A stretch of DNA of 64,000 bases, from NCBI GenBank assembly GCA_037783415.1, contig JAZGTN010000170.1, positions 310,001 to 374,000 on the forward strand, written 5' to 3'. The position numbers and the translations under genes are program-made. The notes under the pieces are model-generated. The model made no database searches, was not told where the DNA came from, and was given only the letters and a program-made list of their open reading frames with translations. The DNA is from Leptasterias polaris (Eukaryota; Echinodermata; Asteroidea; Forcipulatida; Asteriidae). Positions 37,601 through 62,969 of this stretch are shown here, piece by piece (position 1 is the stretch's first letter; the number at the start of each line of letters is the position of its first letter).

Positions 37601-38404
37601 AATAAATATATTATTCATCCAGATTGTTATTTTGCGGTAACTGTCCCTTTTTTTTACTCTTAGAAAAAATCAAACTTTACTAATTATGTCTAGCTTTCTG
37701 TATATATCTAAGCTTTCGGATATCTGAAAAAGGACAAACGGATTTCAATCAAACTTCTGGGAAGATTGACAGATTGAAAATAACTTCTAAAGTCAGACAC
37801 GTACTTCTGACCAGAGTTTCTAAAATTGCGTTGGCAACAACATTCGATAGAGGAGTACAAATTAGTGGCTTTAAAAAACATCTTTTTCGTAGCTGGATCA
37901 CCACGTGAACATTGAAGCATAGCAAGCCCTTGGCAACAGCCGCAGCCACACCCGTTAATTCAAGCATGGGCATGAAGAAAAACGCAAATTTGATTTTTAC
38001 CCGTTTCAGAGTGGTCTCCGTCCTTGATGTTACAAGAAGTCTGGCACCCAGCCTCGCGTAGTGGTAAGCTATCTGTTCGCCTATCCCAGAACTGGCACCA
38101 GTTACCACCACTCGCTTCCCCTTTATCGCTGCTGTTAGACAATAAAAGGGAAACTTTAATTAGTTTTTGAGTATGTTACCGTTTGGGTTATGTATTGTCA
38201 CATTATCATCTTTACCAACCCATGGCATGCCCAAACAGTTTAACACTGGCTTTCCATAAGAAAGTTGCACACTCCACTACTTTATAGTTTGATCAAAGAC
38301 AATTAAAATTTCTTCTTACCTGCATTAAAGTTGTCTACCGTAAGACTGTAGTATCCGAAGAGCAATGCAACAATCAAGACCAGTATAGAACATTTCATTA
38401 ACAT
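34665..38404 (-). CDS. 11-beta-hydroxysteroid dehydrogenase 1-like SDR, 6 exons, 303 aa
   Basis: Exons in gene order: 38404-38320, 38131-38001, 36833-36633, 36039-35937, 35723-35595, 34927-34665. Splice sites are consensus and phases join. The N-terminus (MLMKCSILVLIVALLFGYYS) is a signal-anchor helix, as in HSD11B1, which sits in the ER membrane facing the lumen. The Rossmann motif TGASSGIG is at 39-46. An Arg in the following TSRTE segment fits NADP(H). NHV at 118-120 replaces the common NAG, as in HSD11B family members. The catalytic set is N144, S170, Y184 and K188 (YCAAK). FALHGFFDSLRQEF matches the family helix. Length is near the usual 290. Expected reaction: NADPH-linked reduction or oxidation of a steroid or other carbonyl; the substrate is not predictable. 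A second ATG two codons in could also start. It is convergent with the receptor gene. Confidence 0.93.
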
Positions 38405-39924
38405 CTTGCTGATAAGTCCAAAACAACACCCTGAACTGTTTAGGAAAATTTGATCACTCTAGCTTGTTTTAAATATACAGCCCGGGAAAACCCCTTTGCG
38501 CTGGGGCACTTTTTTCTTCTCTAAAAACCCCTTCACTTATCTTTAGACTCTATTCTCACCAACACCAGCGCTACCAGCGCTGATACAAACTTCTGGCTCA
38601 ACGAAATTCACAATAATCCCCCAACACCATTCACATCAACCCCCCGTCGTGGTTGTAGCGATAGGCAAAACGAGATTAAAACACTGATATGAAAGGTAGA
38701 TTGTTTAGTAAACATGGAGGAAAGATCCAGCAACGTAGAAAAATCATGACCCTTTTTGAAATCGCAGCTTCGGTCTAGGCTCCAGCTATAGGCTCGTCTT
38801 TCTTCTTTAATCCTCTTTAAAACCGAAACTTGTCAAACTAACTGAGGGAGACTAAGCCAAAGCCCAAGGCGAAGCCTTCTTTTCGGAGAGGCCGTATTAT
38901 TCACGTATTGGAGTGCAAAGGCGTTTTCATGTTTTGTTACCGTTTCTGCATGCTGAACAGGTCCAAAACGTTCAGTCAACAATGGAAATGGGTCACCTTA
39001 CTAAGTACTTTGCAACCATAGTAATGAACTTTAATCAGCGAACTTCAGCCTTTTTATAAATACAGTCTTTCAAAGCCTAAAGCAACACTGTTAATGGAAA
39101 AAGGCACACAGACACAGTTAGTTGACAAAAGAAATAGCGAAAAATATGCTTGGTTGTGGGCACCATTGACACTCCATTACGTCTGTCTAAAATTTTCTAA
39201 GAGTGCGGTATATGAGTGGATGGGACAGGGAGGTGGGTCTGGGTATAAGGAACTTAACACATGAAACTCAAAGTCTGAACACCGAAAAACGTCACCAAAA
39301 CTCATCATTATAATATACTCCAGCACAAGCAGTACGTGTTTTTAATACCACTGCAAAATACAATTTTGGGCAAAAAAACATTCGCATGAGTTATAAACTT
39401 AGAACAACACCCCATTACTACACTGATACACAATAATTGATTCGGTTCCGGTTCCGTGTGACCTGATCGTTATCTGTGTCTAACTGACCCGAAACTGGTG
39501 TCAAACGGACGCATAATTCAAGTCAAAAACAAGTTTCCAGGTCAGTCTGGCCCAGAAATGGGTCAGACCCTCTTGAACCCGGAATCCGGATCAATTCTGA
39601 CCCGGGAGTTTTTAAAGTCAATGAAAATTGTTTCTCGGACAATATAAATACGATCTAATGTGACTACTCTAGGAGTTGTTACCTCAAAAAAGGAGTAACA
39701 AACAAAGACAAAACAAACAAATAATTAAACACCTTAACACCCCCCCCCCCCCATAAAAACGATTTGTTTTTCAACACACAGCGTTAGCAGACTCGCTTTA
39801 ATATGAAAGATTAGGGTCATTATTGAACTCTTAAAGACAATGTACAACGTTTGTATTTGCCAAAGACCAGTATCCACACTCGATGTGACCCAAAGAATAC
39901 ATGGAATAACAAACCGCCAACATA

Positions 39925-40250
39925 GTGCTGGATAGCTCAGTTGGTAGAGCGCCTAATCGTTAACCCGGGATGTCGTTGGTTCAAGTCCCGCTACAGTCAA
40001 TTTTTCTTTGTTCAAACCCAAAGTATTTCAAATACCCAGTTTCCCCTGTGGTCTATTACTTTACAAATAACAAAACCTGTGAAAGTTTCAGCAAAATCTG
40101 TCTTCAGAGTCTCGAGAAAACATTGAAAAACCCCATTATTATGTTTTCACCATGACCATTTAAAAACCCTGTAAGTTATGTGCAAACCTGTGCACATTTA
40201 TATTTTCAATCTTACCGTACGGTTGTTCTACATAAGCAGGAATAACTACT
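39925..40250 (+). mobile_element. tRNA-headed SINE (second type)
   Basis: GATAGCTCAGTTGGTAGAGC (A box/D arm) and TCGTTGGTTCAAGTCCCGCT (B box) form a degenerate tRNA, with GTT in the anticodon position. A body beginning TTTCTTTGTTCAAACCCAAA follows. AAACCTGTGAAAGTTTCAG, GAAAACATTGAAAAACCCC and TAAGTTATGTGCAAAC recur at 62205-62440. The T stem does not pair, so it is not a working tRNA gene. Confidence 0.7.
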
Positions 40251-40398
40251 TCACTTGTTTTTCCTGTTAACTAAACCGTTATCAATGAACCGCTCAAAAA
40301 CAATGTGCATGACTTTTCTCATGCGTTCCCTGCACCCAGTAGATTTTCGGTGCTCGAGCAATAGTATACGCGTAGACTGGTGCCGTTTCAAAGACAGA

Positions 40399-40537
40399 GG
40401 CCGTATCCGAATTGGCGGCTACAGCTACGGCTACGGCTGTTGCTAAGGGTGTTGCTAAGGACGTCCTATACTTCAATGCACGATGACGCGGAAATCTAGC
40501 CGTAGCCGTAGCTGTAGCCGCCAATTCGGACACGGCC
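40399..40537. mobile_element. MITE-like hairpin, 33-bp arms
   Basis: The arms 40399-40431 (GGCCGTATCCGAATTGGCGG...) and 40505-40537 are reverse complements with one mismatch. The centre is about 73 bases. A diverged relative lies at 31572-31682. Confidence 0.8.
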
Positions 40538-40639
40538 AGACACTCTGGTCTTACAAACATAAATGGATTCAATCGAGAGATATCATTTTACACGTAATAA
40601 TGACGCACTGTGTTGTGCACATAAAGTTATGTAAACCTT

Positions 40640-41030
40640 TCTACTGTGACACCACAGCCTGAGTTTTTGCCAACCGAGTTGGAAAAACTATCTAAGATTT
40701 GATGCATTATTTTTTGTTTTTTAATTCTATGTAATGTTGCCTTTAGCAACCAAATTGAATGTTTTTTTTTATGACCATAGAATAAACAAAATCAGTAAAT
40801 GCAAAAAAAACCAAAAAACAGATAACAAAAAAATTGTAATATTTTTAGACAAATATAAAAAAATAGTGTTGAATTTGTTTGAAACAAAGCAACTAATCAT
40901 GGGGGGTATTTTATTCAATGGAAAGTTTGCAGAAAATGTTGAATTTGGTTGAAACATCTGTTAACACTTAAACTTTTACTTAAATTCAGCCGTCCATGCC
41001 AACCAGCGCGGCTTGTTTTATCAACAATGG
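40640..41030 (+). repeat. Dispersed repeat family C, copy 3
   Basis: It shares CCTGAGTTTTTGCCAACCGA, ATGGAAAGTTTGCAGAAAAT and ATTCAGCCGTCCATGCCAAC with the copy at 19730-20030. About 90 bases of AT-rich sequence are inserted near 40740-40830. The open frame at 40949-41509 runs through this and the next repeat and is not a gene. Confidence 0.75.
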
Positions 41031-41254
41031 AAAAAGGTCTATATAGAACTAGAGGGCGTACAAAACCATGTGACGAGGCCCGAAAAGAAACATTATTGGC
41101 CATTGAGAAAATGGTGCTGACCCATCGTATAACACAGGTCACTAACCAGTTCACACAACCAACATTTCGTAAGATAAAACTTGTATGTAATTTATCCATA
41201 GGGATTCGAACCCATGGTGGGCCTGTGGTTGAGCATTACATACGAAGTGTTGAC

Positions 41255-41425
41255 TTGAGAACAAAAGAGGTCCACATAAGGCAGGTTTTTGCAACACTAT
41301 GTGGACTTACACACGTCCACACAAGGTTTTCACAAGTGTTGAAGAATAGGATTTTCCTTAAGTGTACAGAAACAAAGGATTGTCCACAGAGTGACTGCAA
41401 CACAGAGCTGTGTGTGTTTACATGT
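41255..41425 (+). repeat. Dispersed repeat family F, copy 3
   Basis: GAGGTCCACATAAGGCAG, CACTATGTGGACTTACACAC, TTGAAGAATAGGATTTTCCT and CCACAGAGTGACTGCAACAC follow the order of the copy at 10250-10410. Confidence 0.75.
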
Positions 41426-41608
41426 GTGTTATTAAAGAGTCCCCCTCTATTTCTATTCTATAACTATGTGGTTATGCACACCATACACACCACCCAACCA
41501 CCACACTGAACATTATAAGCACAATGCCCCAACTCTTTTTACCGACATTACTAGCTATGACAGTACAATAACTTATATTTTCATAGATTGTTTGTAATTT
41601 CCATAGAT

Positions 41609-41614
41609 TTTATT
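41609..41614 (-). terminator. Candidate polyadenylation signal of the FAM187-like gene
   Basis: TTTATT on the plus strand reads AATAAA on the gene strand, about 130 bases after the stop codon. Confidence 0.4.
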
Positions 41615-41743
41615 TTAAGATGTCAAACCGAAACACTTAAAACAACAATAAAACACACGGGAGAATACATTGGATAGCTGATGCCCCATATGGCGTCACC
41701 AAGAGTCTTGTTTGTTGTGAAGAGTTCAGGTGAGTCGCAGTTT

Positions 41744-55721
<13,978 letters not shown>

Positions 55722-57324
55722 GGTTTGCTAACTAATTAATCTATTTATAATGAGCAACTAATAAAAACAATAAAGTAGCTCAATGTTAGGCCCTTATTGA
55801 GTGCCTGAAATTAGTTTTGTCATAAAACGTGCATGATTGTGTGTGTACGTGTGTGTTGTTCATTTTTTGAAATAGCAGAAGCGCAACGCGTGAGACGCGA
55901 TTCAATGCGCGTCCGCGTATTGAACACGCAGTTCATAAAGCGCAAAGCTTTTAGTCCGAAAAGAGGCAACGCGCTTAGCCTGAACATCTGACGTCACACT
56001 TTGGGTACGGGCTCTGCTTACCGTAAGCAAAGAATCGGCGCTTTCGGAAGCAGGGAATTCCGCGCTTACGTCAAGCGTATTTCAGGGGTTAGCAGGGAAT
56101 TTTTGCTTGTGCGTGCGTAGTCCACGTTACTAGGCATTCTATGCTTACACAGCTAGCGCAGAAATTCGGCGCTTGCTCGGTAAGCGGAGAATGGTGATCC
56201 GCAAGCGCAGAATTCGGCGGTAAGCAGAGCCAAGAAAGTGGCCCTGATGTGTCTTTATCATTGCAGATACAGGGTATTCAAGAGGAAGGGAAAAGACCAA
56301 TTCAATTTTGTGGTGTACTCATTTATTTTCCAAAAGATAGAGTCCTCTTTGTGAGTGGGAAGAACTTACAAGTCTCTAACCTCACATTAAAACGATGTAA
56401 ATTGCCATTGTATTTGATACGCTTCTGGGGCAAAATCTGTCCACATCCAGAACATTCTGATGACATCATTCTGAGAAAAATGGGTCACTGCATTTTTGTA
56501 CGGGGATGATTTGGTTCATAACTGACTTTGTCAGTGCAGCTTTTGAAGCAAGACGCCATTGGATTTCAACAACTATTATGAATCTTTACATTCCAAGGAG
56601 GGGTTGTTTTTCAGTCAAAATGTCAACTTCAAAACTGTTTTTGTTAAATAATATTGAAAGTCAGAAAGGAACCAAAAACATCCCTGTACAAAAATGCACA
56701 GACTCATTTTTCTTAGAATAATGTCATCAGATGTTTCGGATGTTGGCAAATTTTGGATATCGAATAAAATGGCAATTTACACCACTTTAATATGAGGTTA
56801 GAGACTTGTAATTTTTTTTTATTTTTTTTGGGGGGGGGGGGGGATTGGGTTCAGGCTTCAGCTCCGTCATCTATGAAGACGCTGGGTTTCTGTACGGGCT
56901 GCAGACAGACTGACGGAGCCACATAAGCCTGTTCCCAAGCCGAGGCCGCGGTTTCGAAAAGGCCCTAAAACATCCTTGGTGGGACAGTAACAAGTTAGCC
57001 CACTGAATAATAATCGATAATCAATGACGCGTTTATTTACCGAGACCAGAATGGAAGACGAGGGCAAGGTTTCATTATAAAAGCGTTACGTCTGTGTGCA
57101 CACAGCCCCGGAGAAACAGACAATGTGCTTTCACGCTCGATGGGTTTAGGGCCTACAGTGCAAACAATGGTGAGGTTGTCATGGTGTGACGGTAAACTAA
57201 GACCTCTAGGTACAATCCTATAATTATCTGCACTTCCATTCGTCTGAAGAAATGACATGTTCTTATTAGAGTGTTTTTCTAGATCGTCGCTTTTTTAACT
57301 TCGGAAAAATCTTCCACCTGAAAG
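55722..57324. other. Head-to-head spacer between FAM187-like and SSUH2-like start codons
   Basis: The two coding starts point away from each other across 1.6 kb. The spacer holds a hairpin element at 56009-56231 and a poly-G at about 56830-56843. The open frames at 56249-56509 and 57037-57258 have no family resemblance or convincing splice context. A shared promoter is possible, but no TATA or initiator could be placed with confidence. Confidence 0.5.
56009..56231. mobile_element. MITE-like element with GGCTCTGCTTACCG ends
   Basis: GGCTCTGCTTACCG at 56009-56022 and CGGTAAGCAGAGCC at 56218-56231 are exact reverse complements. Inside, AAGCGCAGAATTCGGCG and CGGCGCTTTCGGAAGC pair loosely. It lies in the head-to-head gene spacer. 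Confidence 0.75.
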
Positions 57325-60300
57325 ATGAGCCAAGTTGGTCTGCATCAACGTAAGTAACTCCCTTTTTCGGGGTGGGGGGGGGGGGGGGGAGAGGGCTGCA
57401 AATTATTAGGCCTGTAAACAGGCCAATTATTATGGTGAGGGTTAAACAAACGGAGATAAACAGAGTCTAGTTTACTGCTCCGTGATAGAACCAACAGGTA
57501 ACAGAGAGCCATTGCTACTGCGTTTGAACATTTGAACTAGGACAGGGCCCAATTTCATATAGCTTAGCAAAAAACAAACAGGATACCAATCACATGCAAA
57601 TGGTACTTTTTTTGACATTGCATTTTGGTTGGTAACCTTATTCTGGTAATCATAATTTATGTTATGACAAGCTTTTTGTGTGCCTCAGCACCTTTAAATT
57701 GGGTCTAGGTTAGAGGGCAGGGACGCAGAGGTAAGGCAGTACGTGGGAAGAAGGTTAACGAATTATAGGATTGCACCCCGTGCACTAAAATCAACTCCCA
57801 TTGCTTATAGTGGGCATTTTTTAATATTCAAAAATACACAAAGCATACTTCGAAGTCTCACAGCTTTTCACTGTAAAGAGACAATTATTAAATGACTCTT
57901 GTGATATGAGAAGTCCCTGGGCCCGTCAAGTTATTCCCCTTCCAAATAAAAACACCCCTGCACGGTGTAATTTTCAAAACGTCCGAGCATCAATTTTGAA
58001 AAATGTCCCTTAACCTCTCAGCAAATAGGACCATTTATTCAGGGCCTATGTCATCCAAAATACCTCAAGTTGGAAGTCAACAACCCCCAGGTCACAATTG
58101 GACAACATGTTTACACTGTATCCCTTTTATTAGGCTCTCAAATCTGTCTAATAGAGAATATTTTGAGGGCCAACAAACTATTAATGAGGCTGACTCTCTG
58201 TTTTCTCCCTATTAGTGGGGTGCATCCCTAAGCAGCAAAAGTAAAAAAGTAAAATGATGTGGTTGGGAAGAGGAACATTTGTGGTGCAGTCAAAGTTAAA
58301 GATAGGTGGAGCAGTGAAAGTGTTTTTGAGCAAACCTTTTAAATATTTTTCACTAGAGGCGTCATCCTATACCTGCTATAAACTTTGACCTAAGATAAAA
58401 TGTCAGGGGACCAGTCGCATTTAATATAAACTTCAAAGTATTTTGGCTGATAATTTGTACCGGCAGTTTAGATCATTCGCTATAGCCCAGGTTGGACTCC
58501 TGCAACTGTGGTTCTGACTTTGCAGAGCGATGAAACAAATTACACACACTTTGTATCAAATAGACCAGTATTATGCCTAACTTTTTACTGAGTCGAAGGG
58601 CGAATAAATCAAACCCCCATAATGACCAATTAAGTCATTTCTCCAAAGTGTAATGACCGGAGAATCAAATTCCTTGATATCATAGAATGAACCATTCCAC
58701 ATTGAGGGAGGGGGGTTGGCGTCAGGTGCCAGAATTTTAAATTGTTTTGTATTAAGGGGGCTTCTTTCAAAAAATATCTTGGATGATGCGGTGTTAAAAA
58801 TTTGACCTTTTAAGCGTCGGGAAAAAGTCGGGTGTTGCCACGCACTTAAGGGTGAACTGGTAAAATGCTCTGTTCCCCCAACCTTTCTGCTGCATATAAT
58901 TGCAATTGTAAAAAATGTAATTGTATTCATGTGGCTTCAATGTTCGCAGCGTGGAAGCCAGGAGCTACAGCCGAAGGTGCTGCCCCTTTCAAATGGGACA
59001 ATGCTCCCGATTCCGACCCCGATGATAATGAGGATGCCTCGGAAGATGCCGGACCTGGTCCGGATATAAACGGATTGCAAACCGTACCTGGATACGAGAG
59101 CGTTGCGTTTGATGATGGTGAGATTTCAACAACATTTCTCTTTAAAATATTATACGGGACTTATGTGCAACTTTTTTCTTTGGCAGACTTTTTAAAAAGC
59201 GAAAGCAGAAATTTCGTAAGCAGATGAAAAACAAAAACGATATCAGAAGCCTTGTTGTATTTTACACTAGCAAATCAGCCTTTATTCTGCATTAGATATT
59301 CCGTCCATATTTTAAAAATAACTTGAAGTTAATCATGTCTTTTTCCCAATTTGTTACTCATAAAGCACAAACTATGTCTTTAATTTAGGACAACCCGTCC
59401 CTCCACCGGTATATGAGCCTCCATCCGAGAAAGATCGACCACAAGAGATTTTTCAAGCGTAAGTAAAAACACATCGGTTCGTGGCTATGCTGCTTTTTTA
59501 ACCGTTGAGTTTTGCGATCACACGATCGCCACTCTGCTGTTAAAGGGAGGATTCCTTTGGTAATTACTCAAACAATAAATGACTACATAAACTTACCACT
59601 GGAGAGCTGTTGATATTATAATTATAACACATTGTTACAGAAACAAACACCCTTTGAAGTAAGAGGTTATCCACCCAAACAAAAGATTTGAATCTGAGAA
59701 AGACTTCAGGCATGCAGCTTTTCTCAGGCATCTGAAAGCAACGATAGTGGTTTTATTCTTTCATTACTTTCTTGCAACTGACTGTGTGATGTGAACAATG
59801 CTTAGCACAGAGTCTCCTCAAGCAAATATTTCTTGCTAACCTATAATAAAATATGTTTTGCGTTTGAGCGTCCCGTAAACAGCGCCGATTCATCGCTTTA
59901 AAATACGGTTATAGATGCAGGGTTTTAAACTTTTGCATGGTGGAAACAATTTAGTGAGGTTTGTGGAGACGTGTAAATACACCCTCTCTTTGAGCTGTGC
60001 AGAACAACCCCTTCTTTCAGAACCATCACAACTGGTGGTATAAATTGTCTATAAAATATACGTTTATGTATATTTTACATTGTGATTTAATGAACCTTTT
60101 TACTCTACATATACTTCCATATTTTCTACAGTTGTTTTTTGCACCTTTGCTGTTGTCTTTGTTTCTTTGTTTAATTCTGGTGTGTGATCAAGGGGCCCCA
60201 TTTAGTTAGACTTGATTTGAAGTCTGAGATCGCGGTTATTTCTCTGCATCAGCCACGCAAAACGCCCCCCACACTTAGCTATCACGCGCACAGACTTGGA

Positions 60301-62967
60301 ACCAAGTCTACCATTTAGTGGGCCTGCGTGCTTTTGTGCGGAGTTTCCCTTTTGCACCACGTTGCATTTTGATGTTTCTGCAATATAGGTAAAAAATATA
60401 AAATAAAATAACTCATAAAGAAATCTTTATGTACATATTTTCTCCACAAACCTCACCAGACGCGGTATGAGCAGAGCCATAAGATCGGGCCACGCTAGTG
60501 GGTTTCAATACACGTTTTATTGGTATTTGAACTAGATCTCGTATATAATTTGATGTAGTATGGTGCAATAAACTGGGTTAAAGTCAAATCGCATTGCGCC
60601 ATTAAAATTGTAATAATTCGTTGAGATCAGCCATCAAAATGTGAACTTTGCTTAAGGAAAATTTCATTTAAACTTGTTAAGGAAAGTGGACGTGCACGAA
60701 TCAATGTAGGGATCATTCTCATTATACAGGTCAACAGTAGTTATGTGTAGATTAGAAGTAGGTTTGGTTGTTCCTTATACGGGAGCGATAACATTTATGG
60801 AAGCTAAAATAACCATATTTTCTGTAGTATTCAAATTGACTCTAGTAAAATCTTATTTTTGCTTCGCACAGGAAGGACAGTATTGCTGAAAAAGCCGTGA
60901 GGGCGGCCATGTTGGCGTTTGTAGACAAACACTGTTGCTATGGATCCAAGCCAGCCAAAGACATGACCATCAAAAATATTATTCCCAGTCATGCCCTCCA
61001 CGTAAGCTCAACAAAAATAGTGTTTTGTTGTACATTTGTATGTAAAGGGTCTTTTTGAAATGATGGCATTGACTGCTGGTTTTGCGGGCGTTCTCAGGGG
61101 GTCATTTTTGGGCGGTTGGCTTCTTCGGTGGGTATCATAATTATAATATGAGATGTTGTCACCCAGTGTGTGAGTCACTTTAAGGTAAACAGCAGGGTTG
61201 AAGGAAGTTAATTCGAAAGAGGGCGCTAGACATACTTTCCACCAAATTCGCCGGGGGTGGGGGGGGGGGGGGGGGGGGGGGAGGGTGACACACATAATCA
61301 CCTAGGACATAATCTCCTGCCACACCAACCCCGGCTGCTGGGTGCGGCTTTTGGTTTTAATGATTTGGTGTTCATCTGAGTTTCGTCTTTTATCTAACGG
61401 CATGAGAAAAAAACAGCGGGTACAAGCCGAAATAACGTTTTAAACGTTATTGGATTACATCACTTAACCGCCGAAATAATGTAATTATTATGAAACAATT
61501 GAAATGATTAAACGTTTGAATTATTTGATTTTTTCCTTCTTTTCTTTCCAGTATATTTTAGAAACTTTTACCGAATCACGAAGTACGTCCCGGAAATTCA
61601 AACCACACATAGGCGGTTTTGTCGATGGTTTTGAAAACGGCATGCCCCCAACTCCGTGGCAGATGGTAAGCGAACCAAATGAGCTCTACAAGACCCACAC
61701 GAAACATCAAGAAGTGCCGCACACATCGGTTCTCAAGGTAGGTTTGTTTACACTAATTATTATAGACCCACTTGAATAATGATTTCAAAAGCTCAAACAG
61801 CGCCCTCACTCATGCAAAAAGAAAACATTTCCTCTTAACACCGTTCTTTTTTGAATTTGTCAACAAATTGAGGCAACCCCCCACTTCCACCACCACCACC
61901 ATCACCAAAAAATACAACCAGAGTTTGGGGTTATAAAACAAACTGCATTACAAAACGATGTCATTGTTTATTTCTCTCTATTTTCCTCATCTTCAAATAC
62001 CACAGGGTTGTCATCGCTGTTGCGCTTGCGGTTTTGTCAGGTGTGGACGCTGCTCCGGTCTAGGAAGGGTTAGGTTTTTTTCTTTCTTATGCTTAATGGA
62101 GTTGAACAAAGAAAACATTGACTCGTGCGGGATTTGAACCAACGACCTCCGGTATAACGGTATAACTTTCAACCCACTTTAATGTGACCTAACATATACA
62201 TGAAATAAAAAACCTGTGAAAGTTTAAGCTTTCGGTCTTCGGAGTCATGAGAAAACATTGAAAAACCCCATTCATGTTTTAACTTTTTTTAATCATCGGA
62301 TTTTATCCTGCAGGATTAAAGACTATACTGTTTTACTCATTTCCTAAAAACTATGGCATTTCAAACAAAACTATTTCAAGGGAAGTTTTCCCAGCATGAC
62401 CATCTTTATAACATGTAAGTTATGTGCAAATCTGTGAACATTTATATTTTTAATATTAGCAATGTTGTACACACCCTTTAAGCTTCATTTTCCAGTAAAA
62501 CATGACTTCCCAATTTAGTTTATTGAAAACTACTGGATGTGATTAATTACTCTTCCAAATATATGAAAACAAGTACAATCAGCACGTACGTACTGAAAGT
62601 TGACCTCCACGAAAATATTGTGCTGCATAATGGTATAATTAGTACTGTGTCCTGCTACTACCTTGTGAGAATTAAACAAGATGCTGGATAATTATAATAA
62701 TTGTTCGAGACGTCATTATTTTGGACATGTTGGTGAAGGCTCATCCGCCCTCCTGCCTCCTACATCCAACGTTTTATACGACCGCATCAAATCACTGCTT
62801 GATCATTTTATCTTAAATATAAGTATTTTATTTTACAAATTATTTGACTCTTTGTTCTTTGTAGTGTTAACAACGTATCCGACCACATCATGGAACAAAG
62901 TGATATGCCAGATGAACTAATACGGGGCGTCAGTGGAAAAGTCATTTTTGAACAGTCTCTGCCTTGG
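57325..62967 (+). CDS. SSUH2-like protein, 5' seven coding exons (gene continues beyond window)
   Basis: Exons: 57325-57349, 58950-59117, 59389-59458, 60872-61001, 61552-61737, 62006-62073, 62865-62967. Phases join (1, 1, 2, 0, 0, 2, 0). The start MSQVGLHQ is a 25-nt exon fitting by phase only. Residues 25-50 are acidic (DNAPDSDPDDNEDASED). VPPPVYEPPSEKDRPQEI precedes the conserved SSUH2 block: AFVDKHCCYGSKPAKDM at about 103-119, then YILETFTESRSTSRK, then PWQM. Exon 6 carries the cysteine motifs GCHRCCACGFVRCGRCSGLG. Exon 7 (HIMEQSDMPDELIRGVSG) matches the family segment after the zinc-like core. SSUH2 is an intracellular protein linked to odontogenesis in vertebrates; its biochemical role is unclear. 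The exon 6 donor AG|GTTTTT is weak. The family's C-terminal cysteine-rich end is not seen before 64000, so the gene is partial here. Confidence 0.87.
57545..57712 (+). repeat. MITE-like repeat family D, copy 3
   Basis: GCCCAATTTCATATAGCTTA, CAGGATACCAATCACATGCA and TTTGGTTGGTAACCTTATTC match the copy at 20160-20345, ending near TTAAATTGGGTC. It lies in intron 1 of the SSUH2-like gene. Confidence 0.75.
59580..59790 (+). repeat. Dispersed repeat family B, copy 4
   Basis: TGGAGAGCTGTTGATATTAT, ACACCCTTTGAAGTAAG, TTGAATCTGAGAAAGACTTC and CATTACTTTCTTGCAACT match the other family B copies. It lies in intron 3 of the SSUH2-like gene. Confidence 0.75.
61256..61282. repeat. Poly-G tract
   Basis: A run of about 23 G after a GGGGGTGG lead-in lies in intron 4 of the SSUH2-like gene. 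It is the longest G run in the window. Confidence 0.9.
62095..62460. mobile_element. Composite SINE remnant (reversed tRNA head plus forward body)
   Basis: TTGAACAAAGAAAACATTGA and GCGGGATTTGAACCAACGAC form the second-type SINE head in reverse. AAACCTGTGAAAGTTTAAGC, GAAAACATTGAAAAACCCC and TAAGTTATGTGCAAATC form the body in forward orientation, as at 39925-40250. The two halves face different ways, so this is a rearranged or nested copy. It fills most of the intron where a further cysteine exon would be expected. Confidence 0.65.
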
Positions 62968-62969
62968 GT

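Noticed and set aside
39925..40010. Possible functional tRNA gene
   Set aside because: A and B boxes are present but the T stem and acceptor stem do not pair, and the sequence continues into a SINE body found elsewhere.
40949..41509. 186-codon open frame on the plus strand
   Set aside because: It runs across two dispersed repeats (families C and F) found elsewhere in the window and shows no family resemblance.
56249..56509. 86-codon frame in the head-to-head spacer
   Set aside because: No family resemblance, no splice partner, and composition like the surrounding non-coding DNA.
57037..57258. Minus-strand frame with NLTIVCTVGP, resembling an Ig strand B
   Set aside because: It lies upstream of the FAM187-like signal-peptide exon, has no partner exon carrying the Trp and second Cys, and has no good acceptor.
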